NCBI GenBank assembly: GCA_025617745.1
Contig: CM046855.1
Coordinates: 13,113,880-13,177,879 of the forward strand
Direction: 5' to 3'
Length of the DNA: 64,000 nt
Origin: Heliocidaris erythrogramma
Taxonomy: Eukaryota; Echinodermata; Echinoidea; Camarodonta; Echinometridae
The notes beneath the pieces are model-generated. The model had not been told where the DNA came from and searched no databases. It saw only the letters and a program-made list of their open reading frames with translations. Of the stretch, positions 34,833-63,960 are shown one piece after another. How positions within the stretch are numbered: the stretch's first letter is position 1; each line of letters starts with the position of its first letter. Position numbers and translations under genes: made by a program.

Positions 34833-35559
34833 GTTGTCAACGGGGTTATCGCAAGTGAATCGAGGCGAACAGAATACTAGTCCCTGCTCAGCTCTGGAGC
34901 TCTGCACTGAAATGCAGTAAAAGCTGATAAATTTGTTGTTTCACCGTATTTCAGTGAAAATATTGCAAATACCACGTAAGATAATCTCACAAACCTTACT
35001 CCTATTGCAAGTTTTTTTTATTTTCATGTAAGTATGAGTAGAGCTGGTGATTTTATGTGATGTGGTATTTGTGATATTTCCATCGATCTTTGGCCAAAGC
35101 AAAAGTAATGCACAAGAATTGCATAGATCCTCCGCGACGAGCCAAATATTTGTAGCACCATAGGGAAGCACATAGCAATGAACCCCAACGGGAGTGGCTG
35201 GGGCAGACTTCGGTCTATGTAGGAGAGGGATTCCGCGAACGTAGTCTCAGCGGAGCATATCCCCAAACGAAATAGACTGATTTTTCGGTCTACCGTTTAC
35301 CTCACCTGGGTCAAGTGTGGCAAATGTAGATTAATCTCTTGCCAAAAGACACTAGTGCTGGACCTGTGGTATGATCTAGACTGGACTAATCCAGGCTAAT
35401 GCACATTGCACACAACACCTATGACAAGAAATCTAACAGGAAAAGCTATGTATGAGGATGTAAGAATATCTTAGAGAGACATGTACATGTATATAAAGTG
35501 CCTATTTGTTCAATTTCCATGAAAACTGCTCAGTATGGTTATAGACAATCACACATGCG

Positions 35560-37259
35560 AGGCTTGTCTCGAATGGGTGGGTTGCGGGAGCGGGATGGGA
35601 GCGAAACGGGCACACCCTTTCGAGACAAGCCCCCCCCCCCCCCGGTTATCTCGAATGGACGCGTTCCCAGCGAGAAGTTCAATGAACGCGCCACTTCGAG
35701 ACAACCGGGGGGGGGGGGGGCTTTCCTCGAATGGTTGTGTTGAGTAGACTTTTGTAACAGACGTTTTAGAAATTTTTGAAAAATGTACTCTTGCTGGTTT
35801 TGGGGTTTTTCTTTTGTCTAAGATGTAGAAAATATAATAAAACAGTATCTAAAAAAAGCTTTTGACAAGGAAATCATTATTTGTGCAAAATAAATAGGAG
35901 AATTGAATAATTATGCATTAAAACACACGGGGACGAAAGGGCAAGTGGCATAGCTAGGATTTTTTATTTATTTATTTTTATTTTTTTTGGCGTGACCTGT
36001 TAAATATTGTGAAATTGTGTTACAGACATGTGCTGACATAAACCAAGGTGTGTTTATCATCTTTCCAAAGTTAGAAACACCTTTTAATGCCACTATCATT
36101 CTATCAATACCCGCTATAAAAAGTCAAAACGCATATCAAAAGGTCATTTGTACCCGGCCCCCCAACTCCCCATACAAGGGGTAGGCCTATGCTCGTACCT
36201 CCTTTTCAAAAGTGACCCCCTATCCCGGAGAAGTTGGAATTTGTTTTACCCCCCTATCCCAGGGAATTTTCTGCGATATTGGACCCCCTATCCAGGCAAT
36301 TTAGGAAATTAACACCCCCCCCCCTCCTATCCCCGGGGAGGAAACCACCAGAGTCTGCGAAAATTGACCCCTATTTACATTTTCCCGGGAATATTTTTTC
36401 ATCTAAGATAAATAGGCGTCTTAATTGCGGTAAAATATCAGCTTTCATCTTTATATATGCACAATTCATTGTCATAGAATGCTACTTACATTAGAATTTT
36501 ACATAATTATTGCTATGATTTATTAAAAAATATTGACATCGTCATATAATATGAATAAAACGGAGGTACTTACATGTACCTCATTTTTCCAAAGTCATGC
36601 TTTCAGCGATATCAGCGGGGAAATGTGGAATTGTCATAGTCTCAAGACAAGTCGTTACGTGTTATTTAAATTCATTGCAAAAATTAATAACGATCGATCG
36701 CTATGAATCAAGCTCTAATAACGTTTGATTGAAGGGGGGGGGCTTTGTGTTACGGATTTTAGCGATTGATTGCCATTAGCGCTTGATCGGAGTTTAGCAA
36801 TTAATCGCTAAACACTCTTTATGTTACGGGGCCCAGGTCACGCCAAACAAAAATAATAATAAATAAATAAATACAAAAATCCTAGCTACGCCACTTGCCC
36901 TTTCGTCCCCGTGTATTTTAATGCATAATTATTCAATTCTCCTATTTATTTTGCACAAATAATGATTTCCTTGTCAAAAGCTTTTTTCAGATACTGTTTT
37001 ATTATATTTTCTACATCTTAGACAAAAGAAAAACCCCCAAACCAGCAAGAGTACATTTTTCAAAAATTTCTAAAACGTCTGTTACAAAAGTCTACTCAAC
37101 ACACCCATTCGAGGAAACCCCCCCGGTTGTCTCGAAGTGGCGCGTTCATTGAACTTCTCGCTGGGAACGCGTCCATTCGAGATAACCGGGGGGGCTTGTC
37201 TCGAAAGGGTGTGCCCGTTCTCGCTCCCATCCCGCAACCCACCCACTCGAGACAAGCCT
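35560..37259. mobile_element. 1.7-kb foldback element with ~430-bp arms
   Basis: The left arm 35560-36000 is the reverse complement of the right arm 36835-37259, with few mismatches and a length difference in the poly-C/G runs. Ends are AGGCTTGTCTCGAA and TCGAGACAAGCCT. The outer 190 bases of each arm contain three smaller hairpins built on TCTCGAA. The 835-base centre has repeated CCCCCTATCC blocks and no convincing ORF. Confidence 0.85.
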
Positions 37260-38996
37260 ATATCAAAGGTCAATTGAGGTCAAATGTGTTCAATTGCATT
37301 CCTAAAACTTAACGTAAGGTTAGGCTTTTGAATATTTACTTCAGTATTTGTTCCTCGATCTTGGTAAGGAATTGTCTTTATATGACCCACTTTTAAATGA
37401 AGACAGTACCTAAATATTACATTTTCATCATAAAGGACACCTACTAACAGTTTAACTCAGTTATGTTTTTGGTAAAATATTTTGTTTTGTCTCTACATGC
37501 ATGCACTCATCCAATGTACAAGGTTATAATATAACCTTGTACTCCCAAACCAATATGGTCATGGGGTCATTCCTTGTCAGATCACCCAATGGGTTAATCC
37601 CTACCAACTTCAAATTGTCCCAAATTTGGTATATGGGGTAATCAACTCTTCCCAAGCTAAAATTTTAAGTTTTAGACCCATCGGCCAAACGTTTTTTGCG
37701 CTAGGGTATGCATTCCAAAACTGGAAACTTTTTTCTATTTTAAAATGCCCATATATCTGTAACTACTAGGTAAATTTTGTTGATATTGACACATTTAGAA
37801 AGGTAATTACACCAAGCTATCTATTAACATCTGCCATCATTTAACATAAAGTTCAATGACCTGCTGATCTTTGCTTTAACCTTGAATTTTACCTTGAGCG
37901 TCACATGATCTTGAGATGAAGTTTGCTCAAATAATACGTCAACATTTTTTCTACATCATATAAAAAAAATTGGAGGAATGACATTTTTCATTTTCTTTCC
38001 CTCTTTTTAAATTGTCAAAAGCTGATTTTTCACTGTTTGACCTAGTATCAGTAATTTATTCAGAACATTGCTTTTGCTGCCCAGTGTCATTAATTATTCA
38101 TGATGATGTTATCTGAATGTTGTGCACAAAGGGTATTATACTTTTCTGAATAACACGCATGCTATATCCAGGCGAAGCCCCCGAGACTTTTGGGTGGGGA
38201 GCCTTTGGGGTGGAAAGGTCCTAGTGTATGGCAGTATGTTACTGTGATCTAGCGTTCTTTACAGATATTTACACTAAATTCACCGGAAATCATTGATGAA
38301 ATACTACATGATCTCGTACAAACCTCTTTTGATACAAGGAGAACAACATGAGACTGTAATGAACACATTTCTTTCCAGTTGCCTTTCTGCTACCAATACT
38401 GTCAATGAGCTTTAAACACTATCACCAAATTGAAAGCAAACATAGTAGGAATCATTCTTAGGGGGAAGGAGACTTCAATTTGTTCAAACAGGGAGCACCC
38501 ATAAATCATCCTTAGGCAAAAAGGATGTAAAATAATCCAGATTGGGTACCTACATGTGCCCCTCAAGGAGGGGGGGGGGGGCCTTGGGACACCATACCAA
38601 GAGCTCCATTAGCATTAATTGGACCATTTTTCTTTTTTCTTCTTTAAAAACTATTGATAGATTATAACCAAACTAGGGCTTAGAGGACTGGGGCTCAGTG
38701 TGATCATTGACACATTTATGGGGCCATATTGAGTGAAATATAGGGATGGTTTGGGAGGAGCAAAACAACTTTGGAGATTGAAAGTAGGCATTGACTGATT
38801 TATTACCCTTGTTGGTACCCTTGTTGGTACCCTTGTTGAGAAATTCCTCACCTTTAGTATCAGCACCAAGGGGTTGTGTACCTGTGAGAACGTCATTTTG
38901 TTAACCAGACTTTTTTTCAAGCTTATAAGATCAAAGACAATGTTGCCAACTGCCTTTAATGTATGCCTCATTATCTTTCTTGCATTTATGTCACAG
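37260..38996. other. Upstream of the first visible PAP exon
   Basis: Intronic-looking AT-rich sequence with a poly-G run at 38570-38581 and the 12-bp repeat. The short first coding exon of PAP, expected to end in phase 2, was not identified here or further upstream. Confidence 0.45.
38805..38841. repeat. 12-bp tandem repeat CCCTTGTTGGTA
   Basis: About 2.8 copies of CCCTTGTTGGTA in the intron or 5' region just upstream of the first visible PAP exon. Confidence 0.8.
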
Positions 38997-55126
<16,130 letters not shown>

Positions 55127-55549
55127 ACAGTTTTAAGTATTGCTTAGGATTTCATAGCCTTGATCCTAAAGCTTGATGCAGTCTGAAAACTAATGATGAT
55201 GTCACGAATTTCCTCTCGCCGCTCCAAGCAGTCAGTGAGGAAATAAGGTAAGACATCTGCACGCCCATCATTGATTCTCACAGGAACTCTGATGATGATT
55301 TTTTGAGGGAAGAAAAATCACCAAAGAACCTGCCAGAGATTATAAAAGTAGGGGTTACGATGAAAACAGGAGGTCGATGGATGGCTTTTGTACAAATTGA
55401 TTTGTACCTTCAAAGGAACATAGTATTGTTTGTAAACCTCATGTAATTTATATTTCTAGGATGAGATAGAAATGAAATGTGTTGTTCTTCATCTTTCTGT
55501 TCATATTTCAGTGATGTGATATCTGTGAAGCAATTTTGATATTGACTTA

Positions 55550-55555
55550 ATAAAA
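55550..55555 (+). promoter_or_regulatory. Candidate proximal polyadenylation signal of the PAP gene
   Basis: AATAAA lies 424 bases after the stop codon, with a GT/T-rich stretch (GTGAATTGTGTTTC) about 40 bases downstream, as expected for a cleavage site. Confidence 0.5.
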
Positions 55556-57240
55556 AAAAGGGAATTATTAAACAGAAAGGAAGCACTTGTGAATTGTGTT
55601 TCATTTATTGTTATTCTTTGTCATTTACATGTACACCTGAATGGGATTGTAATATCAGTAGCTGTAGGATATTTATTCAGGGTACATCAAAATATATAAT
55701 TAGTAGTAGAAATAGGTATACAAACAGGCATCTAGATTGTAGATTGTAGAACTACAATTGTATTTGGATATATTTTATGACTTTGAATACCCTGTTTAAT
55801 ACACTACATTTTTTTTCAGAAACTATGTAGGCATTATTGATGTGAGGAAGTTATTAGCTTGGTGCTACAATGAAGCAAGGAATGGCCAAGTCTTTTTTTT
55901 TTGGGGGGGGGGGGAGGGGATTATGCAAGATGTGAAGAAAAGAGAACTATTTTAAATTCCACAATATAATACTCAACAAAAAATAAAACTCAATAATAAA
56001 GAAAAAAAATCATTAAAAGGTAAAGCTACAGAGGAATGACAATATGAAAAATAGAACATAATTATTTAGATATTTCGAAGTCGTGTTAAAATAAAATTGA
56101 TTTAACTTTAAATTTACGAAGTGATATGAAAAATATTGAGATAAAGAGAGAGTAAGAGGAAGAGAATGAGTGCGTGCGTGTGTTTGGAAATGTGTGAGAG
56201 AGAAAAGAAAGAAAAAAAAGATCCAATATATTTCTTTTTATTCTTTTTATTAAAGAGAGAAATATGTTGCTCTTGTTGTCTCCAAACAGGATGAAAGCCT
56301 AACACTTTTGTGAGTGGTGCAGACTCCTGCAGCAATATTTTATACTCGTTTAAATGGTACACCAGTCATGTTGATAATCAGTTGTTTGTATTTATAACTT
56401 GCATGTCAGTTATGTATCTGTTCACTTTTCTTTTAAGCAGTTAACACCCCATAACAGGTGTTTGTTGTTCACATTCAGCCGCTCCTCCCCTCTGTTCCCT
56501 TCCTCTCTTTGCTCTCATGCTTGATGTTTCACAAATTAAAATTGAATTACTGCGGTAGCTTGCTTGGATCACTTTGTGTTATCTCCTGAACATCCTAGCT
56601 GGTATTGTGAGATGTTATCATTTTGTTGAAAATTATCTTCCCTCACTGGTGAATGCTCTCACCCTGGTTGTTACTGCATACTTATATCACAGGCTGACCA
56701 TGTTTGTTCATTTTTATTTTTATTTTTTTATTTTTTTATTTTTTTTTTGGGGGGGGGGGGTTAAATAATAATCTATGTTAAATCTTTTGTTGAAACATAT
56801 CAGAAAGATGACCTTTGTTTCCATAGAAACTGCATGGCTCATAACCTTTGACAGTTATTTGCCGTGTGTCTTCTTTCATGTGTTTGGTATGAAGTAATAC
56901 TGTGTATGTTGCTGCTACTGCTTCGATGTGTGAGTGTTTATTGGCAGTGGAGTGTTTGCATGTTTTACCTTCATTTTATTTTATACACTACATATGTAGC
57001 TTCAGCTGTGAACCAAAGAGGTACTTCGTCTAGATTCGTGCACTATTCTTGACCTCATGGCATGTGTACAGGTCAATGCACAGCATAAGTTATATGAACT
57101 TGTTTTTATTCTAATACAGGCATTCTTGACAGCCATAAGAGAATTCATGTACTTTACAAAGGAAAATGGCGAATGACTTTGAATAAGACATTCTGCAGCT
57201 TTTTGTCCCGCGATGCTCATCAGGGTGAAATGAAAGAATG

Positions 57241-57246
57241 AATAAA
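57241..57246 (+). promoter_or_regulatory. Alternative distal polyadenylation signal
   Basis: A second AATAAA about 2.1 kb after the PAP stop, followed by T-rich sequence (CTTTCTGTTCATTCTTGTATG). Which signal is used cannot be told from sequence. Confidence 0.3.
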
Positions 57247-60144
57247 CTTATTGAACACCGATAGATTACACTTACAGCTTTCTGTTCATTCTTGTATGTT
57301 ACTGTGATGAGTCTAAGACTAAAAGCTACAGTACGTCTTTTTTAAAGGTATTCTTTGTTGTACTAATCATCTCTAAACTACAATGATTGATTTAATATGC
57401 AAATACAGCTCAGAGTCAGTTTTCCTTCAAAAGGCAATGTGACTGTCATTTCAGACTTGTTTTGTTCTTTTATCGTAGATGATATGATATTACTGTATAA
57501 TTATATATATAGTGAATGTCTTTATCAAACGGGTATGTTCCAGAAATGTTTAGAGGCTTCAAAGATAATTTAAATTATTGATGATGGCGATGATGTACTC
57601 TTGCAGTATCATGCTGTAATAGGCTCTTTCTGCAATGCATTGAGATTTAATTTTAAAAAATTCTTCATAATTATAAGACACTTTGTTCAACCTTTCCAAA
57701 CAAATTTTTGAACAACAGTATCTTTTGTTGAAAAAGCATGTATGAAATGGCAATGCATTCTAAAACGGACCTATTATGGTGATTTGTGTACACTCAGTTT
57801 ATTCATCATATTTCTCCAATGCCTAAAAATAGGTCAATGGGTAGTTAGTTATTCATGCAGTATATAAAATATGTGTAAATTTACTTGATATCCTTACTTA
57901 ACTGGAACATTTTAACTATTGTATTTGAAGTGTTTATAATGCGGATGCATAATCTAATACAAAGCTATGCCTGTTAGAATTTTCTTCTATCATTTGTAAA
58001 AAGAGAGAAAACAATTTTTTTTCTTATTTTTAAGAGTTGGAATCTCAGTGGAACGAGAACAAATGAGTGAAATATGGAGGAAGTATACGGTTTTAAAATA
58101 CAATATTTTCCGTTGTTTATTTTGGGGAAAAGAAAGAGAACATGACAACAAGAAGAAATCCTGATGAATGAGGATCTTTGCTTTCATTTATGAATAATAG
58201 AGAGTAAACATGTATGTGGTATGATACTTAAATTTAAAGTAGTTTGCTGATATAAAACAAGTGGCTGACATTAGATATCTGGTGTAATTTACCAGCCAGT
58301 ATATTTATATGTATGTTTTATTGTCACGACATATGTTACAGTATGGTCCTGTATTTCAGAAGGTACCTGTGGATTAATCTACACATGGTTCTGTCAAAAA
58401 GAGAAATCCAATGGTAATGAGATTCACTGAATTGTGTATTGTTTTGAGAGCAGAGGGTCGTTTTGCAACTGATACAGCTGTGACATACCACTTTTTGCTT
58501 CTCAGATGTTAAGAGTTCTACACCATCCACATCCTGGTGTGAAGTATGCATTATCAGGTAATTCATGTTTATTTTTGTTTTGCTTGGAGCCCAACGATTG
58601 AATCTTATAATGAATCAAAAGTAAGCCAGTTATGCCTTTCGTTAAGAATTCACTGAACTTGATTCTTGATTATTGATTACTATGTTAGCAGATGTCTTTA
58701 AACTACATGTATATATTACATGTTAGCTTTTGGCACTGCTATTTAAGTTTTGTCCATGAAATATAAATTGAGGTCCAAGCAAGTGAAGAGAAAAGGCTAA
58801 CAAAAAAAAGTGGTGTATGTTTCATGTTTGCAATTTGAGGACCTTCATACGTTCTTAGATATCAATCAAAACCTGATTGTTGTATCTTTTGCTGGTACAG
58901 GAAGATAGGTTGAATGGTGCTTTCACGATTTTATCTGAGATTGCTTTTTAAACTAAAAAGGTTCTTTCATAAATGACTTGAAGTAGTTTGAATAATTGTT
59001 CCATTGAACATAGCACTATAACTTTATTTATATTTCAATTGCTCCAGAGTAATGAACAGTGAACAGACATTCATATAAAAAAAAAAATCTTCATAATTAG
59101 TGTCAGTAAAATATTCTTTATGTATATGGCATGTTTAGATATATGGTTTTACATTATTTTCTTTTCGTAGTGTGTTTTTTGTAGCTTTTGCTGTATACCA
59201 TGTTTAAAATTTGTTTAATATTTAATCCGTTGAAAGTGATACCTAAAATGTTTATGCTCATTTGTATAAGGAATGCGAGGCTAAGAAACAACCATACAAT
59301 ATGGTTTGTATTTCACATACCTTTCATTCCTATTAAATCTAGGAAAATTTTTAAAGTGACGGCTATATCAAATGATTTGTTAGTACATCTATGTAATTTG
59401 TTGTCGTATAAAGAAGGATTAAATTTATATGTCAAGTAGATCTGAGATTACTTAAGTGCAAGTAATATGTTGATTTTAGTCTTGTATTTATAATTTTGTG
59501 ATTTCACTCCACCTTTTCTGTACTCTGAAAGGTTGACAAAGCATGTGAAGTTTTAAGCGAATTTCAGTTTCTGACGGTATTTTGTAACCTTGTAATATGA
59601 AGATTACTGTGTATGAAACCAATCCTGACTTTTACACATTAATTAGCCAGTCAGGTTTCTTATTGATATGTCATGATTTGATAAGATAAGCAATTTGTGT
59701 TTCATTGTAACTTAAGTACATTAATCATAACTAAAGGGCTTTATTGGTAAAAAAATCTCTGCATTTGCTGTTCTGTTTAGTTGGTTTCAACTGTCATAAC
59801 CCTGAATGTATTTGTTTTTGTTTAGAGATTGTCAACTAGTGTAGTTACACATGAAGGTATAGAGATTTATAGTGTAGCAGAAAAGTACCATTTAATATAA
59901 TATTTTCTCTCTCTGTAAAGGGGATTTGGATAACTTGAATCCAGTGCTCCCGATGAAGTAGTTTAAAACATCAGCTGATGATGTACTGCTAATATACATG
60001 TACGTTTCATATAATTTATGTAAGACTTGGTCTAGGTTTTGTTCATTGAATAATTTTTATGATGAAATTATAAAGCTCATGTTAAGACACGTCATTTGAC
60101 ACTTAAAATGACACAAATGTGTTGGTAGTGTCGTTAAATGTAAA

Positions 60145-60169
60145 CCATCCATCCATCCATCCATCCATT
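60145..60169. repeat. (ATCC)n microsatellite
   Basis: About six ATCC units. Confidence 0.9.
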
Positions 60170-60647
60170 CTTAATTGTTTGTTGCTTTTATGTTAGCAAG
60201 GAAGGTTGAGAGTCACACATGCAAGATCAGAGAAGGAAACCTGCATATAACCTTTCAAAGACATACATGTGTAAAGGCTTAATATTTTTTTCAGATAGTA
60301 TTTAACACCACAACAGTTTTTAATCTTCATTATCACTAAGCTCCAGAAATTTAATAAATATATTTATTTGATTATAACTGATATAATATATCAGTTATCA
60401 GATATAAATATCAGGATACTCTTAGCAACTACAAAGTTATTGTATGAAAAAGTAGAATAGGTAGCAAACGCAAGGTAACAAATTATATATAATTCCATGT
60501 AAATTTGCTTTTCTTTTCCTTTATTCTTGTAGCTCATATTAAATCTGCACAAGGTGGATTTCAAGGAATTGGCTTTTTATAGATGTGTATGTCAAAAGAC
60601 ATGAATAGGAACACAACTTAATCCTTATGTGTGACCATTTCTATTTA

Positions 60648-60709
60648 TTGGAGCCAGAAGGGCATTGACTCTGTGTTAAAGTATAGAGTTAACGCCCTTC
60701 TGGCTCCAA
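60648..60709. other. Near-perfect 62-base hairpin
   Basis: A 16-base arm, TTGGAGCCAGAAGGGC (60648-60663), and its exact reverse complement (60694-60709), with a second, inner 8-9 bp stem (TGACTCT/AGAGTTA, one G-T pair) and a loop of about 12 bases. It could be a small MITE core, or a microRNA-like hairpin if transcribed in the PAP 3' region. Confidence 0.7.
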
Positions 60710-62035
60710 ACAGACGATATGGCCTTTATGCACGCTTATAGTTGGCCAATTCTTCTTTCCACTATTAAATATAAATCATAGGTTTATACATGTAAAAGAT
60801 TTTGGCCTGCTAAGAGTCAGAATGATGTAAACTCCTACGAGTCCTCTTATTTTACACAGAGATTTCATGATCTATTGCTCCTTTACTACACAAAGCATGT
60901 TTACCATGTACTTTTCATGTATTTATTCTTGCTATACTTCATCAAAAGCATTAGTGTGTACAACACGCCATTATCATTGCAGTTCAGGTTATAGTGATCT
61001 TTGTACATAATATGAAATATAGCAGATAAGCGTGGAACAGTAAACCCAAATACATGTTTGTATTCTATGTACTCGTTGCCTGTTTGTTTCATGACTTACT
61101 TGATTTGGAAAGATTAAACAACTTGTACAGTATCTTTTGTGTATTTTATTATGAAGAAAAAATAAAAACCTGGCAGGTGACCAAGCAATAAATGCACACT
61201 GAGTCTTTTCTTTTCTTCTTGTTTTTGGTTTGTTTACTCTCAATGACAGAGGACTATGCAAGATTTAAAAAAAAATGATATGAGAGGAGGGGTGAGTTGG
61301 ATTGACGAGAAATGATGATAAGTTGGGAGAGATCTGGTGAAAGAGTGATTTAAGATGACATGTCTGCTGACTGATTTATGGTTTTGGTCTTGATTACCGA
61401 TAAAACCTTAATCAAATAGATGCCTTGTTAGCTATGCATGTTCTTGAAATCCGTTACTGGATTTGTTGTAAATATTGTTATAATCTTTTTTTTTGTGCAA
61501 GGGTTAATATCTCGGAAAGAAAACACGAAATGAAACATAACGTCATGCAAAACTAAATATGTTTTTAAAGTGTGGTATTCTTTAAAAGATTTGCACTATG
61601 ACTGCAAGATTATTTTACAAAAAGTGATAAAACTATTGGTGTAGAAATCATTTCAAAATATAACAATAATAGGGTTGTTTTCACTAGATGAGAATACTGC
61701 ACAGTTTTTCATTTTGTAAAAATAGTTTAATAGTTAATGTATTTAAGTTAAAAAACGTTTTAATGTTGACTCTTCTACCCATCCACTTACTACCCCCCCC
61801 CCCCCAAAAAAAAAAAATCCCACATACACGCACACCCCAAGGAAAGGAGAAATAATGAAGACATCGTACCCCGGTATTCATCAAATATTGACTTTTAAGT
61901 GCTGTAAATTGCACGATATAAATTTCCAAGTTTGCGAAATTTAACTTTCCTAACTTTGATTTTTCAGAGGTTAATCATTACATGAGTTTCTAAAATGTGA
62001 CTGAATAAGTTTGAGTTCGGCTGTCTGTATACTTC

Positions 62036-62265
62036 TCAGCCATCCGTTTGCTCTGGCGTCTCTGTGCTCAAAGCCGTCTGTTGTTGGGACGCCGACCCAT
62101 CGTACGGTGTCTTTCCTTGATCGAGTGGAGTCTTGTCCCCCTTGTCTTCCTCTTCACCTGCTACAACTGTCCACATGATACACTTCAGAGGTAGCTTTAT
62201 GAGTGAGAAGACGACGTCTAGGATCGCCTCAATGCATGGTGCACAGCATGGACAGCAGATCTTAA
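62036..62265 (-). CDS. Exon 2 of a small cysteine-rich membrane protein gene
   Basis: Minus-strand exon with acceptor CTCTAG (intron side 62266-62267). It completes a Leu codon and encodes KICCPCCAPCIEAILDVVFS, then LIKLPLKCIIWTVVA and an acidic, polar tail (GEEEDKGDKTP, STETPEQTDG) ending with TGA at 62036-62038. With exon 1 it gives 121 residues. The CCPCCAPC cluster is next to a second hydrophobic or amphipathic helix, which suggests membrane association and possible S-acylation (inference). The family was not recognised. The motif recurs in the exon at 1163-1457. The gene converges on the PAP gene. Confidence 0.75.
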
Positions 62266-62745
62266 CTAGAGATGAGTGACATAAAGATATAAGTGATATT
62301 AGTATTTAATAGGCAATATTTCAATGTGACAGAAAATGATGACCTAAAAGCATTTTCATTTTAGAAATCGTTCTACATTATATTAAGTCAACAGTAACTA
62401 AAATGCGCCCTTTACTTTAAAAGCTTTTGTATTTTTCACTCTTCGATATGTTCATTACAGTATTCTCTTTCTCTATCATCACCATCTTCGAATCCTTATT
62501 TCGACCTTTCTTCCTTGTTCTTCTTTCTTTCTTTTCTTTCAATTTGTCATTCAAATAATATATTATACACATGGGTGACTACTTGCTGTTTCCGTTGCAA
62601 TATCATTAAAAGGAATATAGAAACATATTTAATGGTAACTTAGATGTAACATTTTGATAGGCTACATGATTAGTCTGATAGGACTACAGTAACGGATGTG
62701 TATATTTCTTTGAATTGGATTGAAATCTGCGTGGTATATACTTAC

Positions 62746-62881
62746 GTGGACAGCATAATATACCGAGTACGATTCCTAAGAGACTGACTACGAGTAGAAT
62801 GGGAAGGCAGATGATCACCAAAATGACCTTGAACATAACCACCACAACCTCTCCACAAGTCTGGGGACACTTGCAAGACAT
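62746..62881 (-). CDS. Exon 1 of the small cysteine-rich membrane protein gene (start codon and membrane segment)
   Basis: ATG is at 62879-62881 on the minus strand. The 45 codons encode MSCKCPQTCGE, then about 30 hydrophobic residues (VVVVMFKVILVIICLPILL and VVSLLGIVLGIL) and CCP, ending in phase 1 at donor GTAAGT (62745 downward). This is a single long membrane segment or a tight hairpin preceded by a Cys-rich N-terminus. It could be a type III or hairpin membrane protein; there is no classical cleaved signal. A CTAAAG just upstream of the ATG (near 62892) may be the acceptor of a 5'UTR intron. Confidence 0.75.
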
Positions 62882-63766
62882 CGTTCAAATCTTTAGAGTG
62901 AAGACAAAACAAAATCTGTTAAGTTTTATACGTGTAAAATGAAATGTTCGGTAAAGTTTATTGGCCATTGTATTGCATTATTTTAATTGCTGCCTGCTAA
63001 AGTTTTTACGATTTTAGTAGAATAATTTTAGAAAACCTACCGGTAGTTCAAAACGACACATCCGAACTTTCAGATGTTTATATTTTTAAGGCGCCATCCT
63101 GCAGGTTATACAGTGTTATATTATCATTGCGTCGGCTTTTACAAAACACACGACATAATAATTTGTCAATTTGCATTCATATTTGTAATTTTTATTTACA
63201 TATATAGCTTAATATCAAATGATGGATTAATCAGTCAAACCGTATAGGGTAAAAGTTGCATATTCATGAAGTAATATCATTACGATTTCTCAAAAGTATA
63301 ACTTGTGTGTTCCAAATGTACATGTACTGTATATTGTAAAAATGATAACTAACTCACAATTCAGTCACTCATAATGTTTGGATATTGATTGATCCTACCT
63401 TTATCGTTTAATTGATCCAAGTGAAAAATAGTACTGTTCCAAATGCTTTTTTAGGAAATTGTATCCGGTGGGAATAATGGAAAAATAATATCTCTCTATC
63501 TCTCCCGTCTGCTTCCTTGTTGTAACGATTCAATGTTAAAGGGAAAACAAGTGTCACCTTCCATTTGCTTTTGATTTCTAAAATATGCGGGCGATATTAT
63601 GAACGTAAACATGAGAATTAGCATTCTCTTTTACTCCATTCCTCCCTCTCCATGCGCTCTCTGTTTTTTTTTTTTCTCTCTCTCTCTCCCTCCCCCATCA
63701 TTTTCTTTAATCCCTTTTCAGAACCCCTCTCAGAACTCCTCCCCCCCCCCTCTCTCTCTCTCGCTT
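62882..63766. other. 5' flank of the right cysteine-rich gene
   Basis: AT-rich, with a CT tract at 63660-63760. The promoter should lie here on the minus strand; no TATA box or other element can be fixed with confidence. Confidence 0.4.
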
Positions 63767-63960
63767 AATAATAATAATAATAATAATAATAATGTCTATT
63801 TATATAGCGCTTTTCAGAAGTAAACTAATATCAAAGCGCTTTACATATTACGATACTATTATTACCCCGGTCCTCGGATTCTGACATGCCCGCACACAAT
63901 GTGTGCACTTTATCCGCTCCCTGGGGAGTATTCCAGCAAGAGCAGCACATGCAGTGGCGC
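63767..63960. repeat. (AAT)n plus TATAGCGCTTTT dispersed repeat
   Basis: An (AAT)n tract followed by TATTTATATAGCGCTTTTC, the inverted AAAGCGCTTTACA, ATTATTACCCCGG, and a segment ending AGTGGCGCTCAAATTGC. It runs close to the right window edge. Confidence 0.55.

Larger units (their letters stand above)
55127..62035. other. PAP 3'UTR and convergent intergenic region
   Basis: AT-rich, with candidate polyadenylation signals at 55550, 57241 and near 61160, poly-G runs (55903, 56749), the hairpin at 60648, and the ATCC microsatellite. No coding exon seen on either strand. Confidence 0.55.

Noticed and set aside
36200..36330. Repeated CCCCCTATCC blocks as a possible telomere-like tract
   Set aside because: Spacing is irregular (about 35 bases) and the sequence between blocks varies; it is better explained as part of the foldback spacer.
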